DNA of 64,000 nucleotides from Alphaproteobacteria bacterium (GCA_017307375.1 JAFKFH010000010.1:124001-188000), one strand, 5' to 3'; counted from the first letter of the stretch, positions 50,070 to 60,602 are shown. The notes: generated by a model not told the origin, from the sequence alone. Numbers and translations are program-made.

Positions 50070-51344
50070 TCAGGCGCGGGCGAGCGCGCGCCAGCCGATG
50101 TCGCGGCGGCAGAAACCGCCCGGCCAGTCGATCGCATCGACGGCGCGATAGGCACGGGCGCGCGCCTCGGCCACGCTGGAAGCGATCGCCGAGACGCCGA
50201 GGACCCGGCCGCCCTGGGCGGTGATCCGCCCGTCGGCCTCGGCCCTGGTGCCGGCGTGGAAGACGATGACGCCCTCGACCGCGTTGGCGGCGGCAAGATT
50301 GCCGATCACCGATCCCTTCTCGACGATGCCCGGATAGCCGTTGGCCGCCATCACCACGCACATGGCGAATTCGTCGCGCCAGCGCAGGGTGAAATCGGCC
50401 AGCTGGCCGTCGCAGGCGGCGATCAGCGCCGGCAGCAGGTCCGATTTCAGCCGCAGCATCAGCACCTCGCATTCGGGATCGCCGAAGCGGGTGTTGTATT
50501 CGAGCAGCTTGGGCCCGTCCCTGGTCAGCATCAGCCCGGCGAACAGGATGCCGGTGAACGGCGCGCCGATCTCGGCCATGCCGGCCATGGTCGGGCGGAT
50601 GATCCGCTCCATCACCTCGGCCTGCAGGTCCGGCGTCAGCGCCGGGGCCGGCGAATAGGCACCCATGCCGCCGGTATTGGGGCCCTGGTCGCCATCGTGG
50701 ACCCGCTTGTGATCCTGCGCCGAGGCCAGCGGCAGCGCGGTGCGGCCGTCGCACAGGGCGAAGAACGAGATTTCCTCGCCTTCGAGGAATTCCTCGATCA
50801 CGACCTGGGCACCGGCGGCGCCGAACTGGCCGCCGAGGATATCGTCGACCGCGGCCAGCGCCTCGTCGACCGTCATCGCGATGATCACGCCCTTGCCGGC
50901 GGCCAGGCCGTCGGCCTTGACCACGATCGGCGCGCCCTGGGCGCGGACGAAATCCTTGGCCGGGCCGGGTTCGGAAAAGGTGCCCGAGGCCGCAGTGGGA
51001 ATGCCGAAGCGGGTGCAGATATCCTTGGTGAAGGCCTTCGAGCCTTCCAGCCGCGCGGCCGCCGCATTCGGGCCGAACGCCCTGATCCCCTCGGCCGCCA
51101 GGCGGTCGACCAGCCCGGCCACCAGCGGCGCTTCCGGCCCGACGACGACGAAGTCGATCGCGTTGGCGCGACAGGCGGCGACGATGCCGTCGAAATCGAG
51201 CATGTCGACGGCCAGGCAGGTCGCCACCTCGGCGATGCCGCCGTTGCCCGGGGCGCAGAACAGCCCGTCGACCAGCGGCGACGCCGCCAATGCCCAGCAC
51301 AGCGCGTGTTCGCGCCCGCCCGAACCGATAACCAGAACCTTCAC
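50070..51344 (-). CDS. purD: Phosphoribosylamine-glycine ligase PurD
   Basis: 424 residues with the ATP-grasp GARS layout: N-terminal [17 protein letters not shown], the ATP-grasp core with [13 protein letters not shown] (about residue 142), [12 protein letters not shown] (about 230) and [12 protein letters not shown] (about 278). It catalyses the second step of purine synthesis. It stands alone: 38 bases downstream is the kinase gene, on the same strand. Confidence 0.96.
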   Translation of the reverse strand: MKVLVIGSGGREHALCWALAASPLVDGLFCAPGNGGIAEVATCLAVDMLDFDGIVAACRANAIDFVVVGPEAPLVAGLVDRLAAEGIRAFGPNAAAARLEGSKAFTKDICTRFGIPTAASGTFSEPGPAKDFVRAQGAPIVVKADGLAAGKGVIIAMTVDEALAAVDDILGGQFGAAGAQVVIEEFLEGEEISFFALCDGRTALPLASAQDHKRVHDGDQGPNTGGMGAYSPAPALTPDLQAEVMERIIRPTMAGMAEIGAPFTGILFAGLMLTRDGPKLLEYNTRFGDPECEVLMLRLKSDLLPALIAACDGQLADFTLRWRDEFAMCVVMAANGYPGIVEKGSVIGNLAAANAVEGVIVFHAGTRAEADGRITAQGGRVLGVSAIASSVAEARARAYRAVDAIDWPGGFCRRDIGWRALARA

Positions 51345-51412
51345 GCCAGAAGCCTCGCCGTCACATTACCAGGGAGTAGGATGCCCCCTTGTAGCATGTG
51401 ACGTCGCGGCGA

Positions 51413-51976
51413 TCAGCCCCCGAGATAATGCCGGATCAGGGCCTGCGCCTCCGGCGCATCCCAGGCAGCGGGGCCGACCAGCCGGCCGAGTTCGCGGCCC
51501 TGGCGGTCGATCAGGACGGTCGTCGGCAGGCCGACGGCGCCCAGCGCACGGCCCGATTTCATCGTCTTGTCCTGGTAGAAGGTGAGGTTGTCCGCCTTGA
51601 TCTGGTCCAGGAATTCCTGGACCTTCTCCGACGCGACCCGGTCCTGCGAGATCGCGACGACGGTGAAGTCGGCCCCGCCCATCGCCGCCTGCAGGCGGTC
51701 CAGCGCCGGCATCTCCTCGCGGCAGGGAATGCACCAGGTTGCCCACAGATTGACCAGGATGACCCGGCCCTCGAAGGCCTGCAGGTCGACCGGCCGGTCC
51801 TTGTCGTCGCGGAAACTGACGCCGCTTACTGGCTTTGGGCTCGCCGCCGGGGTAAAGTTCTTGACCGCGCCGGTCGCCAGGGCCGCGACCGAGTCGGCCC
51901 GCGCCGCGTCGCTCACGCCCCACGCCAGCGTCAGACCTATCAGCGCCATCAGGCGCCACTGCTTGAACCGTCCCAC
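51413..51976 (-). CDS. tlpA: TlpA-like periplasmic thiol-disulfide reductase
   Basis: 187 residues. A signal peptide ([19 protein letters not shown], cut near ARA) leads a thioredoxin fold with the active-site WATWCIPC (about residue 71). It should reduce disulfides in the periplasm, for example during cytochrome or copper-site maturation. The start taken is GTG at 51976, with AGGTGA just upstream; ATG at 51949 is the alternative. The GTG leaves only 24 bases to the divergent argH start. Confidence 0.88.
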   Translation of the reverse strand: MGRFKQWRLMALIGLTLAWGVSDAARADSVAALATGAVKNFTPAASPKPVSGVSFRDDKDRPVDLQAFEGRVILVNLWATWCIPCREEMPALDRLQAAMGGADFTVVAISQDRVASEKVQEFLDQIKADNLTFYQDKTMKSGRALGAVGLPTTVLIDRQGRELGRLVGPAAWDAPEAQALIRHYLGG

Positions 51977-52000
51977 GCTATCACCTGGTCCGTATCGAAA

Positions 52001-53458
52001 ATGACTGCGCAGAAGATCAACAAGAAATCGGCCGAGAAGGCAACACCCAAGGCCGTGAACGCGAAATCCGCCGCCAACCAGATGTGGGGCGGGCGTTTCG
52101 CCGCCGGCCCGGCGGCGGTGATGGCCGAGATCAATGCCTCGATCGGCTTCGACAACCGCCTCTACCTCCAGGACATCGCGGCATCCGAGGCCCATTGCCG
52201 GATGCTGATCGAGACCGGGATCATCCCGGCCAAGGACGGCCGCGCGATCCTCAAGGGGCTGACCCAGGTCAAGGCCGAGATCGCGGCGGGCAAGATGGCC
52301 TGGGACCCGGCGCTCGAGGACATCCACATGCATGTCGAGGCGCGGCTGCGCGAGCTGATCGGCCCGGCGGCCGGCCGCCTGCACACCGCACGCTCGCGCA
52401 ACGACCAGGTCGCGGTCGACTTCCGCCTGTGGGTGCGCGACGCCATCGACCGGCTGGACCGCCAGCTGCGCGGCCTGCAGCAGGCGCTGCTGGCCCAGGC
52501 CGAGACCCACGCCGACACGGTGATGCCGGGCTTCACCCATCTGCAGGTGGCCCAGCCCGTGACCTTCGGCCACCATATGCTCGCCTATGTCGAGATGATC
52601 GGCCGCGATCGCGGCCGCCTGCGCGACGCCCGCGCCCGGATGAACGAATCGCCGCTGGGTTCGGCGGCGCTGGCCGGCACCTCGTTCCCGATCGACCGGC
52701 ACATGACGGCCCGGGCGCTCGGCTTCGACGGCCCGATGGCCAACTCGCTCGACGGCGTATCCGATCGCGACTACGCACTCGAATACATGTCGGCGGCGGC
52801 GATCCTGGCCGTGCATCTGTCGCGGCTGGCCGAGGAGATCGTCCTCTGGTGCTCGGCCCAGTTCCGCTTCATCGGCCTGACCGACGCCTTCACCACCGGC
52901 TCGTCGATCATGCCGCAGAAGAAGAACCCGGATGCGGCCGAGCTGGTCCGCGGCAAGGCGGGGCGCGTCGTCGGCGCGCTCAACACCCTGATCGTGATGA
53001 TGAAGGGCCTGCCGCTGACCTACGGCAAGGACATGCAGGAAGACAAGGAACCGGTGTTCGACTGCGCCGACACCATCGAGCTGTGCGTGGCGGCCACCGC
53101 CGGCATGATCGCCGACATGACCCCGAACAAGCCGCGCCTGGCCGAGGCCGCGGGCGAAGGCTTCTCGACGGCGACCGATCTGGCCGACTGGCTGGTCCGC
53201 ACGCTGGGCATGCCCTTCCGCGACGCCCACCATGTCACCGGCCGCGTCGTGGCGCTGGCCGAGGGCCGCAGCGTCGGGCTGGAAGCCCTGACGCTCGAGG
53301 ACATGCAGTCGATCGAGCCCAAGATCACCCGGGACATCTTCACCGTGCTGGGCGTGGACAATTCGGTCAGAAGCCGCAAGTCCTATGGCGGAACCGCACC
53401 GTCCCAGGTCAAGGCCCAGGCCGCGCGCTGGCGCAAGCGGCTGGCCAAGGAGGGTTGA
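52001..53458 (+). CDS. argH: Argininosuccinate lyase
   Basis: 485 residues. The superfamily signature [12 protein letters not shown] is at about residue 302, and the N-terminal [10 protein letters not shown] and [15 protein letters not shown] match ArgH. It makes arginine and fumarate, the last step of arginine synthesis. The ATG at 52001 gives a lysine-rich 27-residue lead before the usual MWGGRF; no good ribosome site is seen before it. Followed by lptM (4 bases) and lysA, so arginine and lysine genes share an operon. Confidence 0.95.
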   Translation: MTAQKINKKSAEKATPKAVNAKSAANQMWGGRFAAGPAAVMAEINASIGFDNRLYLQDIAASEAHCRMLIETGIIPAKDGRAILKGLTQVKAEIAAGKMAWDPALEDIHMHVEARLRELIGPAAGRLHTARSRNDQVAVDFRLWVRDAIDRLDRQLRGLQQALLAQAETHADTVMPGFTHLQVAQPVTFGHHMLAYVEMIGRDRGRLRDARARMNESPLGSAALAGTSFPIDRHMTARALGFDGPMANSLDGVSDRDYALEYMSAAAILAVHLSRLAEEIVLWCSAQFRFIGLTDAFTTGSSIMPQKKNPDAAELVRGKAGRVVGALNTLIVMMKGLPLTYGKDMQEDKEPVFDCADTIELCVAATAGMIADMTPNKPRLAEAAGEGFSTATDLADWLVRTLGMPFRDAHHVTGRVVALAEGRSVGLEALTLEDMQSIEPKITRDIFTVLGVDNSVRSRKSYGGTAPSQVKAQAARWRKRLAKEG

Positions 53459-53462
53459 TCCG

Positions 53463-53612
53463 ATGCGGCGCCTCGGCCTTTTCCTGATCCTCGGACTGGC
53501 GCTGGCAGGTCTCGCCGGCTGCGGCAAGAAGGCCGAGAACGCACCCCCGCAAGGGGCCTCGCAAACCGCGCCGCGCGTACCCCCGTTCGACAATTCCAAG
53601 GTCTATCCGTAA
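53463..53612 (+). CDS. lptM: LptM-like small lipoprotein
   Basis: 49 residues: a short hydrophobic signal peptide and the lipobox LAGC with C20, then GKKAENAPP and a proline-rich tail. LptM/YifL-type lipoproteins assist oxidation and assembly of the LptD-LptE outer-membrane complex, and in E. coli the gene lies next to dapF. Here it precedes lysA by 6 bases, the same neighbourhood type. Confidence 0.85.
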   Translation: MRRLGLFLILGLALAGLAGCGKKAENAPPQGASQTAPRVPPFDNSKVYP

Positions 53613-53618
53613 GCAGCC

Positions 53619-54890
53619 ATGCATCATTTCCACTATCGCAACGGGGTCCTGCATGTCGAAGACATGCCGGTGCCTGAAATCGCCGAGAAGGTCGGCACGC
53701 CGTTCTACTGCTATTCGACGGCAACCCTGACCCGACACTACCAGGCGTTCGACGCGGCGCTCGAAGGCCTCGACCACCTGATCTGCTATGCGGTCAAGGC
53801 GAACTCGAACCGTGCCGTGCTGACGACGCTGGCCCGGCTGGGCTGCGGCGCCGACGTCGTGTCGGAAGGCGAATTGCGCCAGGCGATCGCGGCCGGCATC
53901 CCGGCCGACAAGATCGTCTTCGCCGGCGTCGGCAAGCAGCCCGGCGAAATGGCCTATGCGCTGGGCCAGGGCGTGTTCCAGTTCAACGTCGAATCCGAAC
54001 CCGAACTCGACATGCTGTCGCAGGTCGCAGCCGGCATGGGCCTCGTGGCGCCGGTCACGATCCGGATCAACCCCGATGTCGATGCCGAGACCCACGCCAA
54101 GATCTCGACCGGCCATGGCGAGACCAAGTTCGGAATCCCGCTCTCGAAGGCGCGCGCGGTGTTCAAGTATGCCGCAACCCTGCCGGGCGTCCGCGCGCTG
54201 GGCGTGCATGTCCATATCGGCAGCCAGCTGACCTCGACCGGTCCGTTCCGCAGCGCGTTCGAGAAGGTCGTCGAGCTGGTGCGCGCCTTGCGCGCCGACG
54301 GCCATGTCGTCGAGCGGGTCGACCTCGGCGGCGGGCTGGGCGTGCCCTACAAGGACGAGGCCCCGCCGCTGCCCGCCGATTACGGTCGGGTGGTCGCCGA
54401 GATGTTCGGCGATCTCGGCGTCAAGCTGGTGTTCGAGCCCGGGCGGCTGATCGTCGGCAATGCCGGCATCCTCGTCGCCTCGCTGGTCTACGTGAAGGAA
54501 GGGCTGACCCGCCGGTTCTACATCACCGACGCGGCCATGAACGACCTGATCCGTCCGACGCTGTACGAGGCCTTCCATCGCATCGAACCGGTGGTCGAAC
54601 CGCCGGCCGGCACGCCCCGCACCCCGGTCGACATCGTCGGACCGGTATGCGAGACTGGCGATATCTTCGCCGAGGAACGGCCGATGCCGCCGATGAAATC
54701 GGGCGATCTGCTGGCGATCTTCTCGGCCGGGGCCTATGGCGCGGTCATGGCCTCGACCTACAACAGCCGGTTGCTGGTACCCGAGGTGCTGGCCGACGGC
54801 GACCGGTTTGCCATCGTCCGGCGCCGCCCTAGTTACGAAGAATTGACCATGCTGGAGGCGATGCCGCCCTGGCTCGCCAACAAGGGTTGA
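53619..54890 (+). CDS. lysA: Diaminopimelate decarboxylase
   Basis: 423 residues of the alanine-racemase-like PLP barrel. The PLP lysine is in YAVKANSN (about residue 60), GGGLGVPY binds phosphate near 240, and GPVCETGD and SAGAYGAVMASTYNSR are the substrate and C-terminal landmarks. It converts meso-diaminopimelate to lysine. Part of the argH-lptM-lysA group. Confidence 0.96.
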   Translation: MHHFHYRNGVLHVEDMPVPEIAEKVGTPFYCYSTATLTRHYQAFDAALEGLDHLICYAVKANSNRAVLTTLARLGCGADVVSEGELRQAIAAGIPADKIVFAGVGKQPGEMAYALGQGVFQFNVESEPELDMLSQVAAGMGLVAPVTIRINPDVDAETHAKISTGHGETKFGIPLSKARAVFKYAATLPGVRALGVHVHIGSQLTSTGPFRSAFEKVVELVRALRADGHVVERVDLGGGLGVPYKDEAPPLPADYGRVVAEMFGDLGVKLVFEPGRLIVGNAGILVASLVYVKEGLTRRFYITDAAMNDLIRPTLYEAFHRIEPVVEPPAGTPRTPVDIVGPVCETGDIFAEERPMPPMKSGDLLAIFSAGAYGAVMASTYNSRLLVPEVLADGDRFAIVRRRPSYEELTMLEAMPPWLANKG

Positions 54891-54938
54891 GGCTATCGTC
54901 GGGATCCGACCGACCGTTTTCCTGAGAGGGCCGTTCAT

Positions 54939-57479
54939 TTGACCGAGCAGGCGCCCGACGAGCACAAGTCCCACGCCATCATCGGCCGCCGGATCGGACT
55001 CGCGCGCGCCAACCTGCTGTGGGAACGGTTCTGGCCGGCCTTCGCGCCGCTGATCGGTCTCGCCCTGCTGTTCGTCGACCTGGGGCTGCTCGGCACCTGG
55101 TCGATCCTGCCGTTCTGGCTGCATATCGGCCTGGTGGCGCTGTTCGCCATCGGTGCCGCCGCGGCCCTCTGGTACGGCGTGCGCCGGTTGGCCTGGCCGC
55201 ACCGGGTCGAGGCGATGCGGCGGGTCGAGCAGGCCTCGGGCCTCAAGCACCGCCCGCTGACCGGCCTGGAAGACCAGTTGGCCGGCAACCCCGATCCCGC
55301 GGCGCGCGCCTTGTGGGCCGCCCATCAGCGGCGGCTGGCCGCGGCGTTGTCGCGCCTGACCCCGGGCTGGCCGCAATCGGGCCTGACCCAGGCCGACGCC
55401 TACGGCCTGCGCGCCGTCGTCGTCTGCCTGTTGTTCGTCGGGCTGGTGTCGGCAGGGCGCGACGAGGCGCCGGAGCGGCTGGCCGACGCCTTCCGCCTGC
55501 GCGTGCCGACCGCGGCCGAACCGGTCGCGGTGCTCGATGCCTGGATCAACCCGCCGGCCTATACCGGGCTTGCCCCGGTCTTCCTGACCCGCGACGGTGC
55601 GGCCAAGCCTGCCCCGGCCGAGGCGATCCTGGTGCCGACCGGATCGACCCTGTTCGCCCGGCTGTCGGGTGTGAAGGAGGCACCGGTCCTGGAGCTCGAC
55701 GGCCAGGGCACGCCGTTCGCCTCGCCCGACAACAGAAGCTTCCTGCTCGACCGCAAGCTGACCGATGGGCATGACCTGCGCATCAGGCTCGGCTCCCGGA
55801 CGCTCGGCCAGTGGCCGATCGCCGTGCTGCCCGACGCGCCGCCGCAGATCCGGCTGACCGAAACGCCCAAGCCGATGCCCAAGGGCACGCTGAAATTCGC
55901 CTACGAGGCGTCCGACGACTACGGCATCAAGCGGCTGGCGCTGGAAATCAAGCGGACCGATGCCGACAAGATCGAGCAGATCGAGCTGCCGCTGCCCGGG
56001 CGCAGCCCGAAGACCGTCAAGGAAACCAATTTCCAGGACCTGACCGCCCATCCCTGGGCCGGACTCGACGTCGTCGTCCGGCCGCTGGCCGAGGACGTGA
56101 TCGGCCAGCAGGCCTACGGCGACCCGGTCACCGTCACGATCCCGGAGCGCACCTTCAGCCATCCGGTCGCCCGCGCCCTGATCGAGCAGCGGCGCAAGCT
56201 GACCCTGAAGCCGGCCGAACGGCGGCCGGTGATCACCGCGCTGGGGGCCATCACCCTGATCCCCGAAGCCTATGACGGCGACGTCACCGCCCATCTCGGT
56301 ATTCGCGCCGCCCGCGCCCGGCTGCAGCGCGACCTGAGCGACGAGGCCGTGCCCGCGGTGCAGGACCTGCTGTGGGATGTGGCGCTGCGGCTGGAGGATG
56401 GCGGGCTGAGCCAGGCCGAGCGCGATCTGCGCCAGGCCCAGCAGGCGCTGCAGGATGCGCTGGCCCGCAATGCCCCGGACGACGAGATCGAACGGCTGAT
56501 GGCGGAGATGCAGCGGGCGATGGACCGCTACCTGCAGGCCCTGACCGAGGATGCGCTCAAGCGGGCCGAGAACGGCGAGCAGCCCCAGGAGCTTGATCCC
56601 AACGCCCAGGTGCTGACCTCGGACGACCTGCGCAAGATGATGGACAAGGCGCGCGAGTTGGCCCGCAACGGCGCCCGCGACGCCGCCCGCGACATGCTGG
56701 CCCAGATGCAGCAGATGCTGGAAAGCCTGAAGCGCGGCCAGGTCGCGCGCCAGAACGGCCAGCAGGGCCGCAGCCAGATGCAGCGCGACATGTCCGAACT
56801 GGGCGAGATCCTGCGCCGCCAGCAGGAATTGATGGATCAGTCGTTCCGCGACAGCCGCCAGGGCCAGCAGGGACAACAGGGACAGCGCGGTCAACGCGGC
56901 CAGCAGGGGCAGCAGCAGGGTCAGCGCGGACAGCAAGGTCAGCAGGGCCAGCAAGGCCAAGGACAGCAAGGCCAGGGACAGGGCGGCGAGCAGAGCGCCG
57001 AACAGGAGGCGCTGCGCCGCCGGCTGGGCGAGCTGATGCGGCGCTTCGGCGAGCAGGGCGGCAACATTCCCGACGGTTTCGGCCGCGCCGATCGGTCGAT
57101 GCGCGATGCCCGCGATGCGCTGGGCCGCGGCGAGCCGGGCGATGCCGTGGGCCCGCAGGGCGAGGCGTTGCAGGCGCTGCGCGACGGCGCGCGCTCGATG
57201 ATGGAACAGATGGGCCAGATGAACGGCGGCGAACCGGGCGAAGGCCTGTCGGGCGATCCGAGCCAGCAGGGGCCGGGGCGCGCCCAGGCCGAGCGCTTCG
57301 ATCCGCTGGGCCGGCCGATCGGTTCGGACTGGGACGACGGGCGCTCGACCAAGGTGCCGGATGCCCAGGACCTGCAGCGCAGCCGCGAGATCCTCGACGA
57401 GCTGTTCCGGCGGTCGGGCGAAGCCTTCCGCCCGCTGATCGAACGCGACTATATCGACCGCCTGCTGAAGCGCTTCTGA
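54939..57479 (+). CDS. TIGR02302/DUF4175 family large membrane protein
   Basis: 846 residues. Two hydrophobic helices lie near residues 36-55 and 62-80, a third near 155; a long periplasmic-looking beta region follows, then helical, acidic and glutamine-rich parts. Residues ~640-690 are a low-complexity run of GQQGQ repeats with interspersed Arg. The family (TIGR02302) is specific to alphaproteobacteria and unassigned. The start is TTG at 54939 with GAGAGGG upstream. It follows lysA by 48 bases. Confidence 0.85.
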   Translation: MTEQAPDEHKSHAIIGRRIGLARANLLWERFWPAFAPLIGLALLFVDLGLLGTWSILPFWLHIGLVALFAIGAAAALWYGVRRLAWPHRVEAMRRVEQASGLKHRPLTGLEDQLAGNPDPAARALWAAHQRRLAAALSRLTPGWPQSGLTQADAYGLRAVVVCLLFVGLVSAGRDEAPERLADAFRLRVPTAAEPVAVLDAWINPPAYTGLAPVFLTRDGAAKPAPAEAILVPTGSTLFARLSGVKEAPVLELDGQGTPFASPDNRSFLLDRKLTDGHDLRIRLGSRTLGQWPIAVLPDAPPQIRLTETPKPMPKGTLKFAYEASDDYGIKRLALEIKRTDADKIEQIELPLPGRSPKTVKETNFQDLTAHPWAGLDVVVRPLAEDVIGQQAYGDPVTVTIPERTFSHPVARALIEQRRKLTLKPAERRPVITALGAITLIPEAYDGDVTAHLGIRAARARLQRDLSDEAVPAVQDLLWDVALRLEDGGLSQAERDLRQAQQALQDALARNAPDDEIERLMAEMQRAMDRYLQALTEDALKRAENGEQPQELDPNAQVLTSDDLRKMMDKARELARNGARDAARDMLAQMQQMLESLKRGQVARQNGQQGRSQMQRDMSELGEILRRQQELMDQSFRDSRQGQQGQQGQRGQRGQQGQQQGQRGQQGQQGQQGQGQQGQGQGGEQSAEQEALRRRLGELMRRFGEQGGNIPDGFGRADRSMRDARDALGRGEPGDAVGPQGEALQALRDGARSMMEQMGQMNGGEPGEGLSGDPSQQGPGRAQAERFDPLGRPIGSDWDDGRSTKVPDAQDLQRSREILDELFRRSGEAFRPLIERDYIDRLLKRF

Positions 57480-57486
57480 CCCGGCT

Positions 57487-58749
57487 ATGGCGCTGCACGT
57501 CGCCGTCATCGGTGCCGGCATCGCCGGCGTCGCCACCGCGCTGGAACTGCTGCGCGACGGCCACCATGTCGCGCTGGTCGATCCCGGCCCGCCCGGCGGC
57601 GAGCAGGCGGCCTCCTACGGCAACGGCGCGTGGTTCAGCCCGGCCTCGGTCGTGCCGATGTCGATGCCCGGGCTGTGGCGCAAGGTGCCGGGTTTTCTCG
57701 TCGACCCGCTGGGGCCGCTGACCATCCGCTGGCAGCACTTGCCGCGGCTGGCCCCCTGGCTGGTCCGCTTCGTGCTGGCCGGGGCCACGGTGCCCCGGGT
57801 CGAGCGCACGGCGCGCGCCTTGCGCGCCCTGCTGGCCGATGCGCCGGCGCGTCACGCCGCACTCGCCGCCGAGGCGGGGGTGCCCGAGCTGGTCGAGCGG
57901 CGCGGGCTGCTCTATGCCTTTCCCGACCGGGCCGCCTTCGCGGCCGAGGCCCTGGCCTGGCGGCTGCGCCGCGACAACGGCGTCGTCTGGCGCGAACTCG
58001 ATGGCGAGGCGCTGCACCGGCTGGAACCATCGCTGGCCGCGCACTACCGGTTCGGCGTGCTGGTCGCGGATGGCGGCCATTGCCGCGATCCCGGCGGCTA
58101 TGTCGCCGCCCTGGCCGGCTGGGCCGAACGGCAGGGTGCCGGCGTCCGGCGCGCCCGTGCGGTCGGATTCGACATCCGGTCCGGCCGGCTGGCCGGCGTG
58201 CTCACCACGGAAGGGACGATCGCCTGCGAACGGGCGGTGATTGCGGCAGGCGTCCATTCCAAGGCGCTGGCGGCGCTGGCCGGCGACCGCGTGCCGCTGG
58301 AAAGCGAGCGCGGCTATCACGTCGAGATCCGCGACCCCGAAACCGCCCCGGTCATTCCGGTGATGCCGTCGGACGGCCGGATGGCCAATACGCTGACGCG
58401 CGGCGGCTTGCGCGTTTCCGGCCAGGTCGAGCTGGCCTCGGTCGCGGCCGCGCCGAACTGGCAGCGGGCCGAGGTGCTGCTGCGCCATGCCCAGGCCGCC
58501 TATCCGGGCCTGCCCGCCGAGATTCCCGCCGGGCGGCAGCGCCGCTGGCTGGGCCATCGGCCGTCGACAGCAGACGGCCTGCCGGTGATCGGGCCGGCAA
58601 GCGCCTGCCCCGATATCATCCACGCCTTCGGCCATGGCCATGTCGGTCTGGCGGCCGGCCCCGTCACCGGCAGGCTGGTCGCCGACCTGCTGGAGGGGCG
58701 CAAGCCCGTCGTCGATCCGCGCCCCTACGCCGTCACGCGCTTTTCCTGA
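57487..58749 (+). CDS. DadA-like FAD-dependent amino-acid oxidase/dehydrogenase
   Basis: 420 residues. FAD-binding motif VIGAGIAGVATALEL at the start, then SYGNGAWFSPASVVP, a DadA-type segment, and a C-terminal GHGHVGLAAGPVTGRLVADLL that closes over FAD. D-amino acids or other secondary amines are the usual substrates. It begins 7 bases after the DUF4175 gene and ends with a 17-base overlap with the convergent livM gene. As the Liv transporter may bring in the substrate, a link is possible but unproven. Confidence 0.87.
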   Translation: MALHVAVIGAGIAGVATALELLRDGHHVALVDPGPPGGEQAASYGNGAWFSPASVVPMSMPGLWRKVPGFLVDPLGPLTIRWQHLPRLAPWLVRFVLAGATVPRVERTARALRALLADAPARHAALAAEAGVPELVERRGLLYAFPDRAAFAAEALAWRLRRDNGVVWRELDGEALHRLEPSLAAHYRFGVLVADGGHCRDPGGYVAALAGWAERQGAGVRRARAVGFDIRSGRLAGVLTTEGTIACERAVIAAGVHSKALAALAGDRVPLESERGYHVEIRDPETAPVIPVMPSDGRMANTLTRGGLRVSGQVELASVAAAPNWQRAEVLLRHAQAAYPGLPAEIPAGRQRRWLGHRPSTADGLPVIGPASACPDIIHAFGHGHVGLAAGPVTGRLVADLLEGRKPVVDPRPYAVTRFS

Positions 58750-59665
58750 GCCGCAGGAATTCGCCGACCAGGCCCAGGCGGAAGAACGAGACGCAGACGA
58801 TGAAGATCAGCCCGATCACGATCGTCACCATGTCGCCCAGCGTCGCCAGGTAGTTCTGCAGGCCGACGACCAGCGCGGCGCCGACCAGCGGCCCCCAGAT
58901 CGTCCCCAGCCCGCCCAAGAGCGTCATCAGTACCACCTCGGTCGAAGTGTGCAGCGAGACGTCGTTGAGCGAGACCAGCTGGAACACCAGCGCCTTCAGC
59001 GCGCCGGCCAGCCCGGCCACCGCCGCCGACAGCACGAAGGCCAGCAGCTTGAAGCGATCGGTGTCGTAGCCGAGCGAGATCGCGCGCGGCTCGTTGTCGC
59101 GGATCGCCCGCAGGATCTGGCCGAACGGCGAGTGGATGATGCGATGGACCAGCAGGAAGCCCGCGACGAAGACAACCAGGGTGAAGCCGTAGATCGCATT
59201 GTCCGACGTCAGGTCGACCAGGCCGAACAGGCGGCCGCGGGGAATGCCCTGCAGACCGTCCTCGCCGCCGGTCCAGCGGAACTGCACGGCCAGGAAATAG
59301 ACGATCTGCGACAGGGCCAGGGTGATCATCGCGAAGTAGATGCCCTTGCGCCGGATGGCGAGGCCGCCGATGACCGCCCCGATCGCGGCCGCGGTCGCGA
59401 CGCCGGCCAGGATCGCGACCTCGGTGCCGATACGGTCGGCATGGCGGATCATCAGCGCGCCGGTGACATAGCCGGCGCTGCCCAGGAAGGCGGCATGGGC
59501 GAACGAGACCAGACCGGTATAGCCGAGCAGCAGGTTGAAGGCGCAGGCAAACAGGCCGTAGCACAGCACCTTCATCATGAAGATCGGATAGACGATCTGC
59601 GGAAAGAACGGCACGAGAATGGCCGCGGCCACGAACAGCCAGAACAGGCGCAGGGTCGATGACAT
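58733..59665 (-). CDS. livM: Liv-type ABC transporter permease, LivM-like (cluster 2)
   Basis: 310 residues with about nine helices. NLLLGYTGLVSFAHAAFLG and the coupling loop RAIRDNEPRAISLGYD are LivM hallmarks. It is the last gene of the GntR-divergent cluster, 11 bases after livH. Confidence 0.92.
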   Translation of the reverse strand: MSSTLRLFWLFVAAAILVPFFPQIVYPIFMMKVLCYGLFACAFNLLLGYTGLVSFAHAAFLGSAGYVTGALMIRHADRIGTEVAILAGVATAAAIGAVIGGLAIRRKGIYFAMITLALSQIVYFLAVQFRWTGGEDGLQGIPRGRLFGLVDLTSDNAIYGFTLVVFVAGFLLVHRIIHSPFGQILRAIRDNEPRAISLGYDTDRFKLLAFVLSAAVAGLAGALKALVFQLVSLNDVSLHTSTEVVLMTLLGGLGTIWGPLVGAALVVGLQNYLATLGDMVTIVIGLIFIVCVSFFRLGLVGEFLRLRKSA

Positions 59666-59676
59666 GCCGGCGATCC

Positions 59677-60582
59677 TCAGGTTTCGCGACCGAACAGACC
59701 GGCCGGGCGCAACAGCAGGGCCAGCGCCATGATGACGAACACCACGACGGTCGACGCCTCGGGATAGACGACCTTGGTGATCCCCTCGATCAGCCCGAGG
59801 CCGAGCCCGGTGACCATCGCCCCGCTGATCGAGCCGAGCCCGCCGATGACGACGACGGCGAAGATGATGTTGAGCAGGTTGCCGCCCATCAGCGGCGTGA
59901 TCTGCATGATCGGCGCGGCCAGCACGCCGGCCAGCCCGGCGAGGCCGACGCCGAAGCCGTAGGCCAGGGTGATCATGACCGGCACGTTGATCCCGAAGGC
60001 CTGCAGCAGCCGCGGGTTCTCGGTGCCGGCGCGCAGATAGGCGCCGAGCCGCGTGCGCTCGAACAGCCAGATTGTGGCCAGACAGATCGCGAGCGAGGCG
60101 ACGACGACGAACAGGCGATAGCGCGGCAGCATCATGAAGCCGATGTCGATCGGACCCTGCAGCATCTCGGGCGGATCGTAGCCCTGGCCGGACACGCCGA
60201 AGCCATGCCGGAAGGCCCCTTCGGTGACCAGCGCCACGCCGAAGGTGAGAAGCAGGCCGTAGAGATGGTCGAGATGGGCGAGCCGGCGCAGCAGCAGCCG
60301 CTCGAGCCCCATGCCCACCGCCGCGACGATCAGCGGTGCGACCACGAGCGAGGCCCAGAAGCCCAGCTGCAGCTCGGGAAAGCCGAGCCACGGTCCCAGC
60401 TGGTTCAGGCCGATCCAGGTGATGAAGGCCGCCATCATGAACTGCGCCCCATGGGTGAAGTTGATGATGTTGAGCAGGCCGAAGATGATCGCGAGCCCCA
60501 TGCTGAGCATCGCGTAGAAGCAGCCGTTGATCAGGCCGATCGTCACCTGGGCCAGGACGGCGGGCAGCGGGATATCGAACAT
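59677..60582 (-). CDS. livH: Liv-type ABC transporter permease, LivH-like (cluster 2)
   Basis: 301 residues, about eight helices, with GLINGCFYAMLSMGLAIIFG and NFTHGAQFMMAA near the start as in LivH. It follows the binding protein after a 55-base gap that holds a strong hairpin. Confidence 0.92.
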   Translation of the reverse strand: MFDIPLPAVLAQVTIGLINGCFYAMLSMGLAIIFGLLNIINFTHGAQFMMAAFITWIGLNQLGPWLGFPELQLGFWASLVVAPLIVAAVGMGLERLLLRRLAHLDHLYGLLLTFGVALVTEGAFRHGFGVSGQGYDPPEMLQGPIDIGFMMLPRYRLFVVVASLAICLATIWLFERTRLGAYLRAGTENPRLLQAFGINVPVMITLAYGFGVGLAGLAGVLAAPIMQITPLMGGNLLNIIFAVVVIGGLGSISGAMVTGLGLGLIEGITKVVYPEASTVVVFVIMALALLLRPAGLFGRET

Positions 60583-60602
60583 GGCGGAACCCGGAAGGCA
60601 CG

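Noticed and set aside
51351-51405. CGTCACAT...ATGTGACG inverted repeat between tlpA and purD as a CRP/FNR-type site
   Set aside because: The arms are about 30 bases apart, too far for such a dimer site, and one arm abuts the purD start; I see no firm role.
56855-57000. GQ-coding region as a CRISPR-like or tandem repeat array
   Set aside because: Units are irregular, without spacers, and are in frame within an expressed protein.
53409-57536. A 1375-codon open frame on the minus strand opposite lysA and DUF4175
   Set aside because: It is the shadow of two well-supported plus-strand genes in GC-rich DNA; the translation is low in structure and has no family features.
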